Shown here: positions 26,077-34,405 of the stretch, piece after piece
Numbering within the stretch: position 1 is the first letter of the stretch
Layout of the letters: each line of letters begins with the position of its first letter
Assembly: GCF_004000765.1 (NCBI RefSeq)
Contig: NZ_BILW01000020.1
Span: 62,001 to 126,000 of the forward strand
Length of the DNA: 64,000 nucleotides
Direction of reading: 5' to 3'
Source: Paenibacillus chondroitinus NBRC 15376
GTDB lineage: Bacteria > Bacillota > Bacilli > Paenibacillales > NBRC-103111
Program-made: the position numbers and the translations under genes
The notes under the pieces: model-generated
What the model was told of the DNA's origin: nothing
The model's database searches: none
What the model saw: only the letters and a program-made list of their open reading frames with translations

Positions 26077-26424
26077 TTATTTCTCCCACAGCTCGATCAG
26101 CCGACCTTCCGGATCTTCGATCCAAGCAAACTTGCCATAGTCACCGACTTCTTTGTTCTTGGCTAGAGGTACACCGATTTGTTCAAGATGCTGAATCATC
26201 TCGTCCAGATCGTAGACTTGAAAATTTAACATGACTTGCTGTTCTTTTGGAAAATAGCCGCTATCCTCGGTAAAGAATGAAAAGATCGTTTTATTGTCGG
26301 ATTGAGGTTGTATGATCGTCCCGTTCCAATCTCCGATTTCAATCTTCAGCACGTCACTGTACCATTTTTTTATAACCTCAACATTTTTAGTTCTCCAAAA
26401 AATGCCTCCAAAACCTTTGATCAT
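26077..26424 (-). CDS. VOC family (glyoxalase/dioxygenase fold) protein
   Basis: A 115-residue single-domain protein with the paired beta-alpha-beta-beta-beta modules of the vicinal oxygen chelate family. It begins GFGGIFWRTKNVEVIKKWYS and ends FAWIEDPEGRLIELWEK, which carries the usual C-terminal metal-ligand glutamate. Members include glyoxalase I, dioxygenases and antibiotic-binding proteins; the function here is open. AGGAG lies eight bases before ATG 26424. Convergent with the drug exporter gene; no partner gene visible. Confidence 0.85.
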   Translation of the reverse strand: MIKGFGGIFWRTKNVEVIKKWYSDVLKIEIGDWNGTIIQPQSDNKTIFSFFTEDSGYFPKEQQVMLNFQVYDLDEMIQHLEQIGVPLAKNKEVGDYGKFAWIEDPEGRLIELWEK

Positions 26425-26551
26425 CGTAATTTACTCCTGTCTATCGTCCTATTTTTGGGCATCCGATTACAGTAGATATTCGAGATGTACAGGTAAGTTC
26501 CTTTTTCCCGTGGGGTTGCCCACTAGTATTGTTTTCTAAAGAGCAGGAGCT

Positions 26552-26600
26552 AATGCTTGAAATATCGGCGAGGACAGCCTTCGCGCCTTCAGCATTTTTT
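26552..26600 (+). terminator. Terminator-like hairpin without an upstream gene
   Basis: AATGCTTGAA (26552-26561) pairs with TTCAGCATT (26588-26596), with an inner GGCGAGG/CCTTCGCGCC pairing and six T residues after it. No plus-strand gene precedes it in 26425-26551, so it may end a small RNA or be a relic. Confidence 0.4.
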
Positions 26601-26714
26601 CAGTTAACTTTCATATGCCTATCAGCCCAACTTAAGTCTCATTTCAGGTTCGCGTCCTATACTTCAACTATCAACATTAATTCAATTAACTAGCACTCGA
26701 AAGGTGGTAATCAC

Positions 26715-28001
26715 ATGAATGAAGATATGAAAGATAATATGAAAGATATGAACGATATGAATGATATCCATGATATGATCGAAGTAAAGGGTATAAAGGT
26801 TGATAATAAAATTGGGAATCCTAAATTTAAATCCATGTTTGCAGCTTTTATGGCTGGCGCGGTCGTCATTGGCGGCTTGATGTTCACATCGGATAAGCTG
26901 AATTTGTTTGGATTTGATGCGGTGTCCACGCCATCAAGCGTCGCTGCGGCCAATAATTCAGCAGCAGCCAATGTCCAAACCGCGTCATTATCGCCAACAG
27001 GGAATAATAGCGTATCAGCCATTGCAAAATCCGCAAGCCCGGCAATTGTCAAAATTGAGACGAAAGTAAAGCAGACGAATACAGGACAAAATAGAAGAAA
27101 CCCATTCCAACAAGGCACCCAAAGTGGGGATACCATTGAAAATGGGATTGGATCGGGCTTTATCTTTGACTCGAGTGGATATATTTTAACTAACGAGCAC
27201 GTTATTGATGGCGCGGATGAGATTAGCGTCTATGTCCAAGGGTACGACACACCTTTTACAGCAAAACTTCTAGGAAGCAGTTACGATCTAGACTTGGCAG
27301 TCCTTCAGATTCAGGGAGACAAAGAATTTCCGGCATTGAAAATAGGCAGTTCCGACAATACGGAAGTAGGCGATTGGCTAGTTGCGATCGGCAACCCTTA
27401 TGACTTCGATTACTCCGTAACGACTGGGGTTCTAAGCGCCAAAGAGCGTGAGATCAGCATTGATGACACCCAAGGGACTAGAAACTATAAGCATTTACTA
27501 CAAACCGATACAGCGATCAATCCTGGGAACTCTGGCGGTCCGCTTTTAAATTTGAATGGGGAAGTTATCGGGATTAATACAGCTGTGAACTCTGAAGCGC
27601 AAGGAATCGGTTTTGCCATTCCATCAAGCACCTTCAGTTCGGTTGTGGATAAGTTGAAAAATAATGAAACGATCCCCAAAGAGCCAGCACCCTACATTGG
27701 TGTAGCGCTGCAAAATATTACGGATGATATGCTGTCAGATTTAAAAATCAACAGCACAAAAGGCGCGGTTGTTGCTGAAGTAGAGCATGGTACACCAGCA
27801 TTTGAAGGGGGCATTCGTCAATATGACGTTATTTTAAGTGTAAATGGCAAAGCATCTTCCAGCACGGAGGACATTACCAAAGCTGTGCAAGCCGCGTCTG
27901 TTGGCGATGAATTGAAAATAACCATTTCTCGCGACGGGCAAGAGAAGGATGTTACCGTTAAAGTTGGCGATAAAAACGCAGCAGCCAGTTATCAAAGCTA
28001 A
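26715..28001 (+). CDS. HtrA/DegP-like membrane-anchored serine protease
   Basis: A trypsin-like protease with a PDZ domain that degrades or refolds damaged exported proteins. The cytoplasmic N-terminus (first ~35 residues) is an odd Met/Asp/Asn-rich stretch (MKDNMKDMNDMNDIHDM). One membrane helix follows (~38-58), then a Ser/Ala/Asn linker. The catalytic triad is complete: His in LTNEHVIDG (~160), Asp in YDLDLAVLQ (~192) and Ser in GNSGGPLL (~271). The PDZ domain covers ~325-415. AAAGGTGG precedes ATG 26715. Bacillus homologues are CssRS-controlled; no such system is seen here. Confidence 0.93.
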   Translation: MNEDMKDNMKDMNDMNDIHDMIEVKGIKVDNKIGNPKFKSMFAAFMAGAVVIGGLMFTSDKLNLFGFDAVSTPSSVAAANNSAAANVQTASLSPTGNNSVSAIAKSASPAIVKIETKVKQTNTGQNRRNPFQQGTQSGDTIENGIGSGFIFDSSGYILTNEHVIDGADEISVYVQGYDTPFTAKLLGSSYDLDLAVLQIQGDKEFPALKIGSSDNTEVGDWLVAIGNPYDFDYSVTTGVLSAKEREISIDDTQGTRNYKHLLQTDTAINPGNSGGPLLNLNGEVIGINTAVNSEAQGIGFAIPSSTFSSVVDKLKNNETIPKEPAPYIGVALQNITDDMLSDLKINSTKGAVVAEVEHGTPAFEGGIRQYDVILSVNGKASSSTEDITKAVQAASVGDELKITISRDGQEKDVTVKVGDKNAAASYQS

Positions 28002-28008
28002 TAAAATG

Positions 28009-28041
28009 GAGACCCCCAGCAAACCGCTGAGGGTCTCTTTC
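28009..28041 (+). terminator. Terminator between htrA-like and spoVB genes
   Basis: GAGACCCCCAGC and GCTGAGGGTCTC pair around a short A/C loop, followed by TTTCT. It sits between two convergent genes and may serve both. Confidence 0.75.
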
Positions 28042-28046
28042 TACGC

Positions 28047-29597
28047 TTACCATGGAATTGAAAACCTGTGACGCGAACTTTTCCAATTCAACGTACCTGT
28101 GAATACGAGTGCTGCGAAATAGAGAAGCAAGGAACAAACGATAGAAGTAGTTACGCACCAAACCTGCGGCATGCCATGGCTCATTACATATTGATAGATC
28201 CAGTGGCCGGATATCGCCATCATCATCATACTGATCCCAACTTTGACATAGGGACGAATGTTCCAATAGAACCCGATGGAGTTGGAGATGGAAAAGAAGT
28301 TCAGCACCGTCTGCATCACAATACCGATACCGATGCCATAAGCCACACCGATAATGCCCAGCTGGCTGCCTAAAATGTAGATCGTGACAGCCTTGAATGC
28401 GGTGGCTATGACATAATTCCACAGCGTAGCCTGCGCGCGGCCGAGACCGAGCAGGATCGCATGAAGGGGAGCATCGAAATAATGCAGGAAAAACATTGGC
28501 GCCAGTATTTTCAGCAGCAATCCTGCCTCGGGTGCATGATAGACAAGCGTCGTTAGCGGAGTCGCCCACTCGTACAGGATCACGGTTGCCGGCGCGCCGA
28601 TCAGAAGCCCCAAGTTCAAAGCCTGATTCATCCGTTCATGGATAAGCAGGCTGTTCTTGTTCGCCGCTGCTTCGCCAATTGCAGGTATAAGTGCGGTTGA
28701 CAAGGATTGCGTGATAAAGCTTGGCATGAACAGCAGTGGAAACGCATAACCGGCAAGCATGCCGAACTGCTTGGTGGCGAGCGCCGTACCGACGCCGGCG
28801 AGCGCTAGGCTCGTGGTGATAAGAAGCGGCTGGAAGGTACTGTACAACGAATGAATAATGCCGTGACCGGTGGTCGGCAGTCCGATCTGCAGCAGCTCGC
28901 CGAGTGTGCTTCTTCCTTGCTTCAGGTGGTTTGCCCAAGTTTCGCCAGGCGTCCTGGATTCGCCGAACAGCTTGTAGCTTGTCACCAGGAAGAGGAGGCT
29001 GACGGCTTCACTGATGACAGAGGCAGCCATGGCTCCTGCGGCGGCATAAGCGACGCCGTAAGGCAGGAGCAAGTGGACAAGCGCTAACACGCAGGCGATT
29101 TGAACGGTATGCTCCAGCACATCGGAGGCTGCAATAGTTTTCATCCGCTGCATGCCGCGGAAATATCCTTTTAATACCGCGGAGACGGCTACAATCGGCG
29201 CGATCGGCGTAATGGCGAGCATCGCGTAATAAGCACGTTGGTCGCTTAGGAGAATGGATGCGATCCACTCGGATCCAAGCAGCGTTATGGTCGTGAGCGC
29301 TACGCTCAAGAAGCCCGTGACGGCAAGCGAGACATGCAGAATGCGTCTTACTTTCATTCGTTCGCCGCGGGCGGAGGCCTCTGCGACCAACTTCGAAATG
29401 GCTACCGGCAATCCCAGCTCCGTAATCGTTATAACGAGCGGGACGAGCGGATGGGCCATCATCAAGATGCCGATTCCCTCTGCGCCCAGTACACGTGCGA
29501 TATACATGCCGCTGATAAAACCGAGAATACGATTGATGAAAGCAGCGACAGACAATACCAGCGTACCTCTCATGAACGAATGCCCATGTTGTGACAT
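28047..29597 (-). CDS. spoVB: SpoVB-like flippase (stage V sporulation protein B family)
   Basis: A polytopic MOP-superfamily protein of about 516 residues. It begins with the family-typical FMRGTLVLSVAAFINRILGF and GMYIARVLGAEGIGILMMA. SpoVB is needed for spore cortex synthesis, probably as a lipid II or related precursor flippase in the mother cell; close paralogues (YkvU, MurJ-like) exist, so the symbol is tentative. The start is ATG 29597, because AGGAGG lies eight bases before it; an ATG at 29660 has no site. It is convergent with the htrA-like gene. Confidence 0.82.
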   Translation of the reverse strand: MSQHGHSFMRGTLVLSVAAFINRILGFISGMYIARVLGAEGIGILMMAHPLVPLVITITELGLPVAISKLVAEASARGERMKVRRILHVSLAVTGFLSVALTTITLLGSEWIASILLSDQRAYYAMLAITPIAPIVAVSAVLKGYFRGMQRMKTIAASDVLEHTVQIACVLALVHLLLPYGVAYAAAGAMAASVISEAVSLLFLVTSYKLFGESRTPGETWANHLKQGRSTLGELLQIGLPTTGHGIIHSLYSTFQPLLITTSLALAGVGTALATKQFGMLAGYAFPLLFMPSFITQSLSTALIPAIGEAAANKNSLLIHERMNQALNLGLLIGAPATVILYEWATPLTTLVYHAPEAGLLLKILAPMFFLHYFDAPLHAILLGLGRAQATLWNYVIATAFKAVTIYILGSQLGIIGVAYGIGIGIVMQTVLNFFSISNSIGFYWNIRPYVKVGISMMMMAISGHWIYQYVMSHGMPQVWCVTTSIVCSLLLYFAALVFTGTLNWKSSRHRFSIPW

Positions 29598-29805
29598 GAC
29601 TTGTGTCCTCCTGTTTCTGTTTATCGAATATTTAAATGTATTCAAAAATTGGAAAAGCATGCGAACAAGCAGGTTTTGATGTTATTTTTACGGTTGGATG
29701 GGCCGTGTAGAATGAAAGTTGACTGGGAGAAGGACATTTGTCATGGGTATAGATGAAGTGGAATACGTTTAGTAAAGACGATAATACAATCGGGAGGCTG
29801 AGCGT

Positions 29806-30462
29806 ATGGCTGTATCCTATATGGATTTCACTTCTCCAAACGTCCAATATTTCTACGATCTGAAGAATAATCGTACATTCACTAAAGATGCGAACAATTT
29901 CATTAATGCGCTGGGTATTCAGCAGTTGAATACATTGGGCAACGTTTCATTGCTCGACATCTATTTATCCAAAGCGAACGTGGTCGAGCCGCATGTCCAT
30001 CAAAACGCAACGGAGCTGGTCTATTGCATTCGAGGCGCAGCGGTCGTGTCCCTCTTGAATCCGTTCACCAAAATGGTGCTTAACTTCAACATTACACCCG
30101 GCCAGGTGGCGAATATTCCGCAAGGGTGGTTCCACTGGGAAATGGCAACCGAAGACGAGACGCATCTGCTCGCGATCTTCGATGCGCCGGTACCGGAATT
30201 CATCGCGGTATCCGACTTCCTCAGGCTGGCGCCGAGAAACATGCTCGCTCATACGTATTGCTTGGATCAAGCGCAGATCACGCAGGCGTTAGCCCCGATC
30301 CAGAGCACTGTCACGATCGGGCCGCCGGCCGATTGCTCGCATCAACGCCAGGTGCGGCCTGATACTTACCCACCGCAAGCGGAGCAGCATCGGCAAGCTT
30401 CTTATACCGGATATGTGTCGCGGCCATCACCTTTCCCGGGCATTGGCAACGGCTATCGGTAG
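29806..30462 (+). CDS. Cupin-domain protein
   Basis: A 218-residue protein with one germin-like cupin barrel at ~30-150. The metal-binding motif 1 appears as PHVHQNATELVYCIRG (two His and a Glu) and motif 2 as IPQGWFHWEMA (His). The remaining ~65 residues are Gln/Pro/His-rich and probably unstructured. Similar proteins in spore formers resemble the oxalate decarboxylase half-domain, but the activity is unknown. GGGAGG precedes ATG 29806. A terminator hairpin and repeat copy 2 follow the stop. Confidence 0.82.
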   Translation: MAVSYMDFTSPNVQYFYDLKNNRTFTKDANNFINALGIQQLNTLGNVSLLDIYLSKANVVEPHVHQNATELVYCIRGAAVVSLLNPFTKMVLNFNITPGQVANIPQGWFHWEMATEDETHLLAIFDAPVPEFIAVSDFLRLAPRNMLAHTYCLDQAQITQALAPIQSTVTIGPPADCSHQRQVRPDTYPPQAEQHRQASYTGYVSRPSPFPGIGNGYR

Positions 30463-30487
30463 GGGGGGCTGTGCCTCTTATGCAAAC

Positions 30488-30515
30488 AAAGAACCGCAAA
30501 TGCTTGCGGTTCTTT
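30488..30515 (+). terminator. Terminator after the cupin gene
   Basis: AAAGAACCGCAA and TTGCGGTTCTTT form a perfect stem around ATGC. The short T stretch makes it moderate. Confidence 0.75.
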
Positions 30516-30530
30516 GGGGCATTCACATCA

Positions 30531-30709
30531 GGGGAACTAGGGGGCGCTATTCTAACAAAAAAGCACAATTTCCGTGAGCAGGGGAACTCCGTTCCTCTAT
30601 TTTGGCAATTTTGCTGTGAAACCAGGCCATTGACGAGAAATAAGAGCCTGTAGTTCCGCCTAATTAGGAAATAGCTGGTTTTCTGCAAAATAGAGGCTTC
30701 CAGTTCCCT
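30531..30709 (+). repeat. AABB intergenic repeat element, copy 2
   Basis: A1 at 30532 (GGGAACTAGGGGGCGCTATT), A2 at 30582 (GGGAACTCCGTTCCTCTATT), B1 at ~30639 (AATAAGAGCCTGTAGTTCCG) and B2 at ~30689 (AATAGAGGCTTCCAGTTCCC), with the ~50-57-50 spacing of the other copies. It lies between the cupin terminator and the promoter of the DUF2569 gene. Confidence 0.85.
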
Positions 30710-30758
30710 TACGTGGCTTGAGTTGTTGGCAAGCGAAGTGATTACTGTCACATATTCA

Positions 30759-30790
30759 TTGACAGAATTTATTTTTTTGGGGAGTATAAA
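30759..30790 (+). promoter_or_regulatory. Possible promoter of the DUF2569 gene
   Basis: TTGACA (30759-30764) is perfect. The -10 is less clear: GAGTAT at 17 bases or TATAAA (30785-30790) at 20 bases. It lies just past repeat copy 2. Confidence 0.35.
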
Positions 30791-30821
30791 GGTAAGACGG
30801 AAAAGATTGAAAGGTGACTCA

Positions 30822-31349
30822 ATGGCCCATACGGAAAACGACTTAGCAGTAAAAATGGATAACACGACAGGAATGATGCCACCCATAGAGGAAAAGCCTA
30901 AGCCTTACGGTTTTGGTGGCTGGCTTTACTTGGTAGCGTTAGGTCTCCTATTAACTTTCGGGAGCTCCTTCTACTATTTGCTGGATACGCTATTCCCTGT
31001 TTACCAAAGTGGACGGTTGTCCCAATTGTATGAGGAAAACTGGAAATATGCTTTTATTATCATTTATGAGACTGCCATGAATTTATTTTATGTGGTTTTT
31101 CCAGTCATCATTGGATATTGCATGTTGAAAAAAAAGAAGCTATTGAAATATATGGCGATATATTTTTATTTGATTAACTTTGCTGCTAATGTTGGCTATT
31201 ATTTTATTTCAAACTCCATTGAGGAAATGGCGACTCATGAACTAATGGGGGAACAAGGCAGAAATATTGTTAAATCCTTCGTTACTTGTTTAATCTGGAT
31301 CCCTTACTTTATCAATTCAAAACGAGTGAAAAATACATATACAAATTAA
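30822..31349 (+). CDS. DUF2569 family membrane protein
   Basis: A 175-residue membrane protein with four hydrophobic helices. The N-terminal GFGGWLYLVALGLLLT before the first helix is the hallmark of the DUF2569 family, whose role is unknown. The start is set at ATG 30822, preceded by AAAGGTGA; longer reading frames begin in the repeat element upstream and are unlikely to be used. A terminator shared with msrA follows the stop. No functional partner is evident. Confidence 0.8.
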   Translation: MAHTENDLAVKMDNTTGMMPPIEEKPKPYGFGGWLYLVALGLLLTFGSSFYYLLDTLFPVYQSGRLSQLYEENWKYAFIIIYETAMNLFYVVFPVIIGYCMLKKKKLLKYMAIYFYLINFAANVGYYFISNSIEEMATHELMGEQGRNIVKSFVTCLIWIPYFINSKRVKNTYTN

Positions 31350-31354
31350 AGGAA

Positions 31355-31388
31355 AAAGGCAGCCCATCTAACCAGATCGGCTGCCTTT
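31355..31388 (+). terminator. Bidirectional terminator between DUF2569 gene and msrA
   Basis: AAAGGCAGCC and GGCTGCCTTT pair around a 14-base loop, with A-rich bases before and T after; it can end both convergent genes. Confidence 0.75.
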
Positions 31389-31395
31389 AGTCCTC

Positions 31396-32034
31396 TTACC
31401 ACTTTATCCCTCGAATGAGCCGAATGATCTCTTCCTGCTCCTCACCGCTAATCAGCCATGTCCGGATTTCGTTGATGATTTTATCCCTATTGGTGTACCC
31501 TTTAGCCAGCCCATTTAATCTTGCAGCCAAGGTTGCGTTGATCAGTTCCTCCTCGGTTGGAAAAAGAGTGCTCAACTTGTCGACGGCATCGGGATAGCGT
31601 TTCAAATAATATTTCTGATGCCTGTCCTCAGCAGGGTAAAAGCCCTTAAAAGGAGCAACCTCGGTATCCGGCGTACCCTTTCCTTGTTCCTCGCTGTTCG
31701 TCATGATCTTACGAATGATATCCAACTGTGAGGGGTCGCGATATAAGACCAAAGATCGGTATTGCCGGCCTTTGTAATCATTTATATTAACCGGATTATG
31801 GTTGCTCCAGAAGACATGCAGGATAGCTTCCAAACTCACGATGCTGGAATCGAAGTCCATTTCGACGGTCTCGGAGTGGTCCCCAAGCTGCCGGTATGTG
31901 GGGTTCACTGTTGTTCCACCGGCAAAACCAACACGTGTTCTCGTGATGCCGGCCAGCTGCCCGAACAAAGCATCAGGACTCCAGAAGCACCCCATCCCCA
32001 GGGTTACCGTTTGGTCGTTGCCATTATTCATCAT
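31396..32034 (-). CDS. msrA: Peptide methionine sulfoxide reductase MsrA
   Basis: Reduces the S-form of methionine sulfoxide in proteins and free methionine. The active-site motif is GCFWSPDALFG, with catalytic Cys at about residue 16, followed by GVTRTRVGFAGG-type and GDHSETVEMDFD segments usual for MsrA; the C-terminus is extended by ~40 residues beyond the core. The start is ATG 32034, because AAGGAG directly abuts the ATG at 32040. It is the third gene behind a SAM riboswitch, only 13 bases after the MFS gene, which places methionine repair under methionine-status control (inference). Confidence 0.92.
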   Translation of the reverse strand: MMNNGNDQTVTLGMGCFWSPDALFGQLAGITRTRVGFAGGTTVNPTYRQLGDHSETVEMDFDSSIVSLEAILHVFWSNHNPVNINDYKGRQYRSLVLYRDPSQLDIIRKIMTNSEEQGKGTPDTEVAPFKGFYPAEDRHQKYYLKRYPDAVDKLSTLFPTEEELINATLAARLNGLAKGYTNRDKIINEIRTWLISGEEQEEIIRLIRGIKW

Positions 32035-32047
32035 GTTCATCTCCTTA

Positions 32048-33427
32048 TTACGACTGTACTTGCTCCGTACCGCTTCTCGCTCTAAGAAACATACGAAGGG
32101 ACAATAAAAGCATCAGCACGCTGATGATCACGCACCCGATGATCAAACTGTGAAAGTGCGCAGTCGTGATTTGCGTGCTGAAAACCGTTCCGAGCAAGCT
32201 CGAAGATAATATGGTTCCCATAAAACGAGAAGTCATGAACATACCCGAGGCAATGCCGGTCTCTGCCGTCGTAACGTAAGAATACAGGGCTGTTTGCAGT
32301 CCGAGATTCTGAAACCCGTTGCTGATGCCAAGCACAGATAAGCAGATAAAAATCCAAACCGCAGTAGAGCTGTCATGAATCGTTAACAGCATGGAGGTTC
32401 CAGCCACAACGAATAACGTACCGACGAGCAGCGGAGTTCGCGAACCGGAACGGTCAATCCACCTGCCCACAAGGGGGGTGACGAGGATGCCGAAGCCTGA
32501 AATGGACAGCATGATTAATCCTACTTCTTGCCCATTGTAATGCCGCACCTGCTGCAAATACGAAGGGATCCCAAACATAATTGAATAGAACACAATATTG
32601 ACTAAAATGAATTGCAAATAAACGAAGCAAACATCGACATTCCGTTTTAGAAACAGGACATCAATAAACGGCTGCTTTCGTTTGGCTTCATACCAGTAAA
32701 AGCCTACGCTGAGCACCAGACTAAGCAGGAGCAACAGCCAGTTGACCCCGGATTTGAACGATAGGAAAAAGAACAGCCAGCTAAAGATCAGCGCAGTAAA
32801 AAAGACGATGCCTGTTATGTCCAGAGAACCTGCACCTGCCTGCTTCCGGGGTGCATCCTTAGGCATCATTCGGAGAGCGAGTACGAATGATACGACGATA
32901 AACGGAAAATTAATGAGAAAAATAGACGGCCAGTCGCTATATTGGATCAAAAATCCTCCGAGCGATGGACCTAGAGCCGCCGAGGTGGAGGAGAACACCG
33001 ACATGACACTTAGCGCTCTCGCTTGATTCGTCGTGATGACCGAGCGGATGATGCCCATGCCATTGGGGAATAGGGCGGAGCTGCCGATCGCTTGAATGAC
33101 ACGAAACGTCATCAGCCAGCCAAAGCTCGTTGAAAGTGGCGCCAGCATGGAGGAGACGGTGATGAGGGCGAGTCCGAGCATGAAGATTTTTTTGCGGCCG
33201 AATAAATCGCCGACCTTCCCCATGACGGGCTGTGCGACCGCACTAGCCACATAGTAGGTTGCGATGAGCCAGGAAATCGAGGCATACGTGACATGAAACT
33301 CTTCCTGCAGCCTGGAAAAAGCGACGGAAATCATGGTCGTGTTCAATGGGTTAAGCAGCGTTCCCAAAGCTACAGCTGTTATGAGCCATAGATGGCCGGT
33401 TTTGTTTGATTTGGCGGTATCTGACAA
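32048..33427 (-). CDS. MFS transporter, DHA2 (EmrB/QacA) type
   Basis: A 459-residue, 12-14 helix transporter. Motif A is visible as GKVGDLFGRKKIFM and the drug-antiporter motif C region as ALGPSLGGFLIQY. The family mainly exports drugs by proton exchange, but members also move metabolites. Here it is the second gene behind an S-box riboswitch and directly upstream of msrA, which suggests a role with methionine, a sulfur compound or a toxic analogue rather than general drug export (inference). The 66-base gap to the preceding gene has no terminator. Confidence 0.85.
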   Translation of the reverse strand: MSDTAKSNKTGHLWLITAVALGTLLNPLNTTMISVAFSRLQEEFHVTYASISWLIATYYVASAVAQPVMGKVGDLFGRKKIFMLGLALITVSSMLAPLSTSFGWLMTFRVIQAIGSSALFPNGMGIIRSVITTNQARALSVMSVFSSTSAALGPSLGGFLIQYSDWPSIFLINFPFIVVSFVLALRMMPKDAPRKQAGAGSLDITGIVFFTALIFSWLFFFLSFKSGVNWLLLLLSLVLSVGFYWYEAKRKQPFIDVLFLKRNVDVCFVYLQFILVNIVFYSIMFGIPSYLQQVRHYNGQEVGLIMLSISGFGILVTPLVGRWIDRSGSRTPLLVGTLFVVAGTSMLLTIHDSSTAVWIFICLSVLGISNGFQNLGLQTALYSYVTTAETGIASGMFMTSRFMGTILSSSLLGTVFSTQITTAHFHSLIIGCVIISVLMLLLSLRMFLRARSGTEQVQS

Positions 33428-33493
33428 GAAGATGAACTCCTTTCTAATGAGGCTTCAATCTAACTTAAGTATTTTTTCAATGTTCATATGTGT

Positions 33494-34000
33494 TTAAAAG
33501 GAGATATACGATTGTGAATGATTGTATAAGTAAGCCCGATCCAACATATATTTTTGATTCTTGTTTGTTAGCGAGATAGGCTCTTTTTTTTCAATAAGAT
33601 CCTGTAAGGCGGACTCCATTAACTCTTTTCTCAAGGGTCCCCATGATTCTTGTTTTAATTGTGTATAGTTCATACTTTCGGTCAAAGTCAGCCCTTTTAT
33701 CCGCTGGAAAAGAGCAACCCACGTAGTCAAATCGCACTTCAGGCTTTCAGAAGGGATTGCAAATTCCTTGATGCCAACAGCTCCCGTATCCGTGGAGATT
33801 GCAAGAAGTCCATAGATTGTATCAACTCCGTCCCCAAGCTGCAGCTTAGCGATAAGTTCGTGGTCAAGGTCATATCGAAAACATTCTATTCGGGTAATCT
33901 TGACTGTTGCTTGCAGGAAAGCGATTTGAAGAGGGGGGCGATCCTGGCAAGTCTGGGCGGTTTCAATCGTCGTCATTCTCTCATTCATTGTGATTGACAT
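33494..34000 (-). CDS. Short protein resembling the N-terminal domain of enolase-superfamily enzymes
   Basis: A 168-residue protein I cannot name with certainty. Residues ~33-80 (VKITRIECFRYDLDHE, LLAISTDTGAVGIKEFAIP) look like the capping domain that starts mandelate racemase/muconate lactonizing enzymes, but the catalytic barrel with its metal-binding acids is absent. It may be a stand-alone regulator or binding protein, or a truncated enzyme. AAGGATG precedes the ATG. It is the first gene after the SAM riboswitch, with the MFS and msrA genes behind it, so a link to sulfur amino acid metabolism is likely. Confidence 0.6.
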   Translation of the reverse strand: MSITMNERMTTIETAQTCQDRPPLQIAFLQATVKITRIECFRYDLDHELIAKLQLGDGVDTIYGLLAISTDTGAVGIKEFAIPSESLKCDLTTWVALFQRIKGLTLTESMNYTQLKQESWGPLRKELMESALQDLIEKKEPISLTNKNQKYMLDRAYLYNHSQSYISF

Positions 34001-34040
34001 CTTGTCACATCCTTAAACAAGTGTAATAGCTCGAAAAAGC

Positions 34041-34231
34041 AAAAATGACCTTCTCCGGAAACAGAGAAAGGTCATAGGAATTCAAAGTCATCGCCTCGCT
34101 CTTATCTCCCAGATTCGCTAGCCTAACACAGCGTCTCCGCAAGAATTAGCACCGTGCATTCCTTTGCTAACAAAGGATTGTCGGTTGCCGGGTATCATCG
34201 GGCTAGTCCCTCCACCTACTCTTGATAAGAA
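34041..34231 (-). ncRNA. SAM-I (S-box) riboswitch with terminator
   Basis: Read on the minus strand, the leader opens with TCTTATCAAGAG, followed by GGTGGAGGGACTAGCCCGAT, ACCCGGCAACCG, GGTGCTAATTC and a closing GGGAGATAAGAGC: the conserved core of the S-box aptamer, with the P1 stem formed by the first and last segments. A terminator follows (ATGACCTT / AAGGTCAT arms, T run at 34041-34045). SAM binding would stop transcription of the three genes downstream (34000 to 31396). The ATG of the first gene is 40 bases after the terminator. Confidence 0.93.
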
Positions 34232-34256
34232 AAATCAACCTATTCGATTACGTTCA

Positions 34257-34284
34257 ATATTACTACAAAGCACTCTGTTGTCAA
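34257..34284 (-). promoter_or_regulatory. Promoter of the SAM-riboswitch operon
   Basis: On the minus strand TTGACA (34279-34284) and TAATAT (34257-34262) are spaced by 16 bases and lie just upstream of the S-box aptamer. Confidence 0.65.
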
Positions 34285-34405
34285 GGATAAAATTCAAGTC
34301 AAATATTTACAAAATTAATATATGAAATAGTTAATCAATTTAATACAAGCTAACTATGATGATGATAGATGACATCAAATTTTAGTGAAAGAAGGAGCGA
34401 TCTTT

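Noticed and set aside
27958..28569. 203-codon minus-strand open frame overlapping spoVB in another frame
   Set aside because: The spoVB frame has the family motifs; this one is a frame-shifted shadow rich in Arg, Cys and His.
30311..30886. 191-codon open frame on the minus strand across the cupin 3' end and repeat copy 2
   Set aside because: It runs antisense through the real cupin gene, a terminator and the AABB element, has no ribosome site and no recognisable domain.
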